Assembly (NCBI GenBank): GCA_002509665.1
Contig: DADN01000201.1
Coordinates: 11,756-17,419 of the forward strand
Direction: 5' to 3'
Origin: Methanobacterium sp. UBA8
Lineage (GTDB): Archaea > Methanobacteriota > Methanobacteria > Methanobacteriales > Methanobacteriaceae
Length of the DNA stretch: 5,664 bases
Part shown: piece by piece, positions 5,638 to 5,664 of the stretch
How positions within the stretch are numbered: position 1 is the stretch's first letter
How the letters are laid out: every line of letters begins with the position of its first letter
Notes under the pieces: model-generated
Databases searched by the model: none
What the model was told of the DNA's origin: nothing
The model's input: only the letters and a program-made list of their open reading frames with translations
Program-made: the position numbers and the translations under genes

Positions 5638-5664
5638 CATTCTATTTATTCATGATCATATGGC

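Larger units (their letters stand above)
5316..5664. other. Non-coding AT-rich upstream region of the tetR-like gene
   Basis: No convincing gene is visible on either strand in these 349 bp. It contains the tetR-like promoter, a small GC-rich patch (GGAAGCCCCGG, 5403-5413), a 12 bp inverted repeat, the palindrome TATCATGATA (5505-5514), the hairpin at 5619-5637 and the palindrome ATGATCAT (5652-5659). The right edge is too short to tell whether another gene begins or ends just beyond it. Confidence 0.6.

Noticed and set aside
1..5664. CRISPR array, tRNA/rRNA, insertion sequence or phage signature
   Set aside because: No regularly spaced repeats, no tRNA-like cloverleaf segments, no transposase or integrase frame, and no terminal inverted repeats with target duplications were seen.

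Overview
The window looks like a piece of a low-GC archaeal chromosome, most likely a methanogen of the Methanobacteriaceae. The reasons are strong GAGGTGA-type ribosome binding sites, a textbook archaeal box A (TTTTATATAG) in front of the main gene block, frequent ATA isoleucine codons, and a ferredoxin-nitroreductase fusion of a kind common in anaerobes. The lineage is an inference; the promoter and SD signals are directly visible.

Every gene lies on the minus strand, so transcription runs right to left. From the right: about 350 bp of non-coding AT-rich DNA (5316-5664) carrying the probable promoter of a TetR-family regulator; the tetR-like gene (4575-5315); a roughly 310 bp gap holding a T-rich termination region, a strong archaeal promoter and a striking double palindrome just downstream of the TATA box; then a tight block of four genes. 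These are a membrane isoprenylcysteine-carboxyl-methyltransferase (ICMT)-like protein, a two-cluster ferredoxin fused to a nitroreductase, a soluble TIGR00027/LCM-family SAM methyltransferase, and a YtcJ-type metal-dependent amidohydrolase. After a 96 bp gap, the first 21 codons of a flavodoxin-fold reductase run off the left edge.

The four-gene block is spaced like an operon (gaps of 1, 49 and 15 nt). The 49 bp symmetric element over its predicted transcription start is the obvious place for the neighbouring TetR protein to bind. The set (two methyltransferases of carboxyl-methylating lineages, a reductase and a hydrolase under a ligand-responsive repressor) suggests an inducible small-molecule modification or detoxification pathway. 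No substrate can be read from the sequence.

Points worth a second look are the double operator; the start of the ICMT-like gene, where an A6 run separates a good ATG from a protein-like N-terminal extension in another frame; and a second, different dyad that encloses the TATA box of the tetR-like gene.
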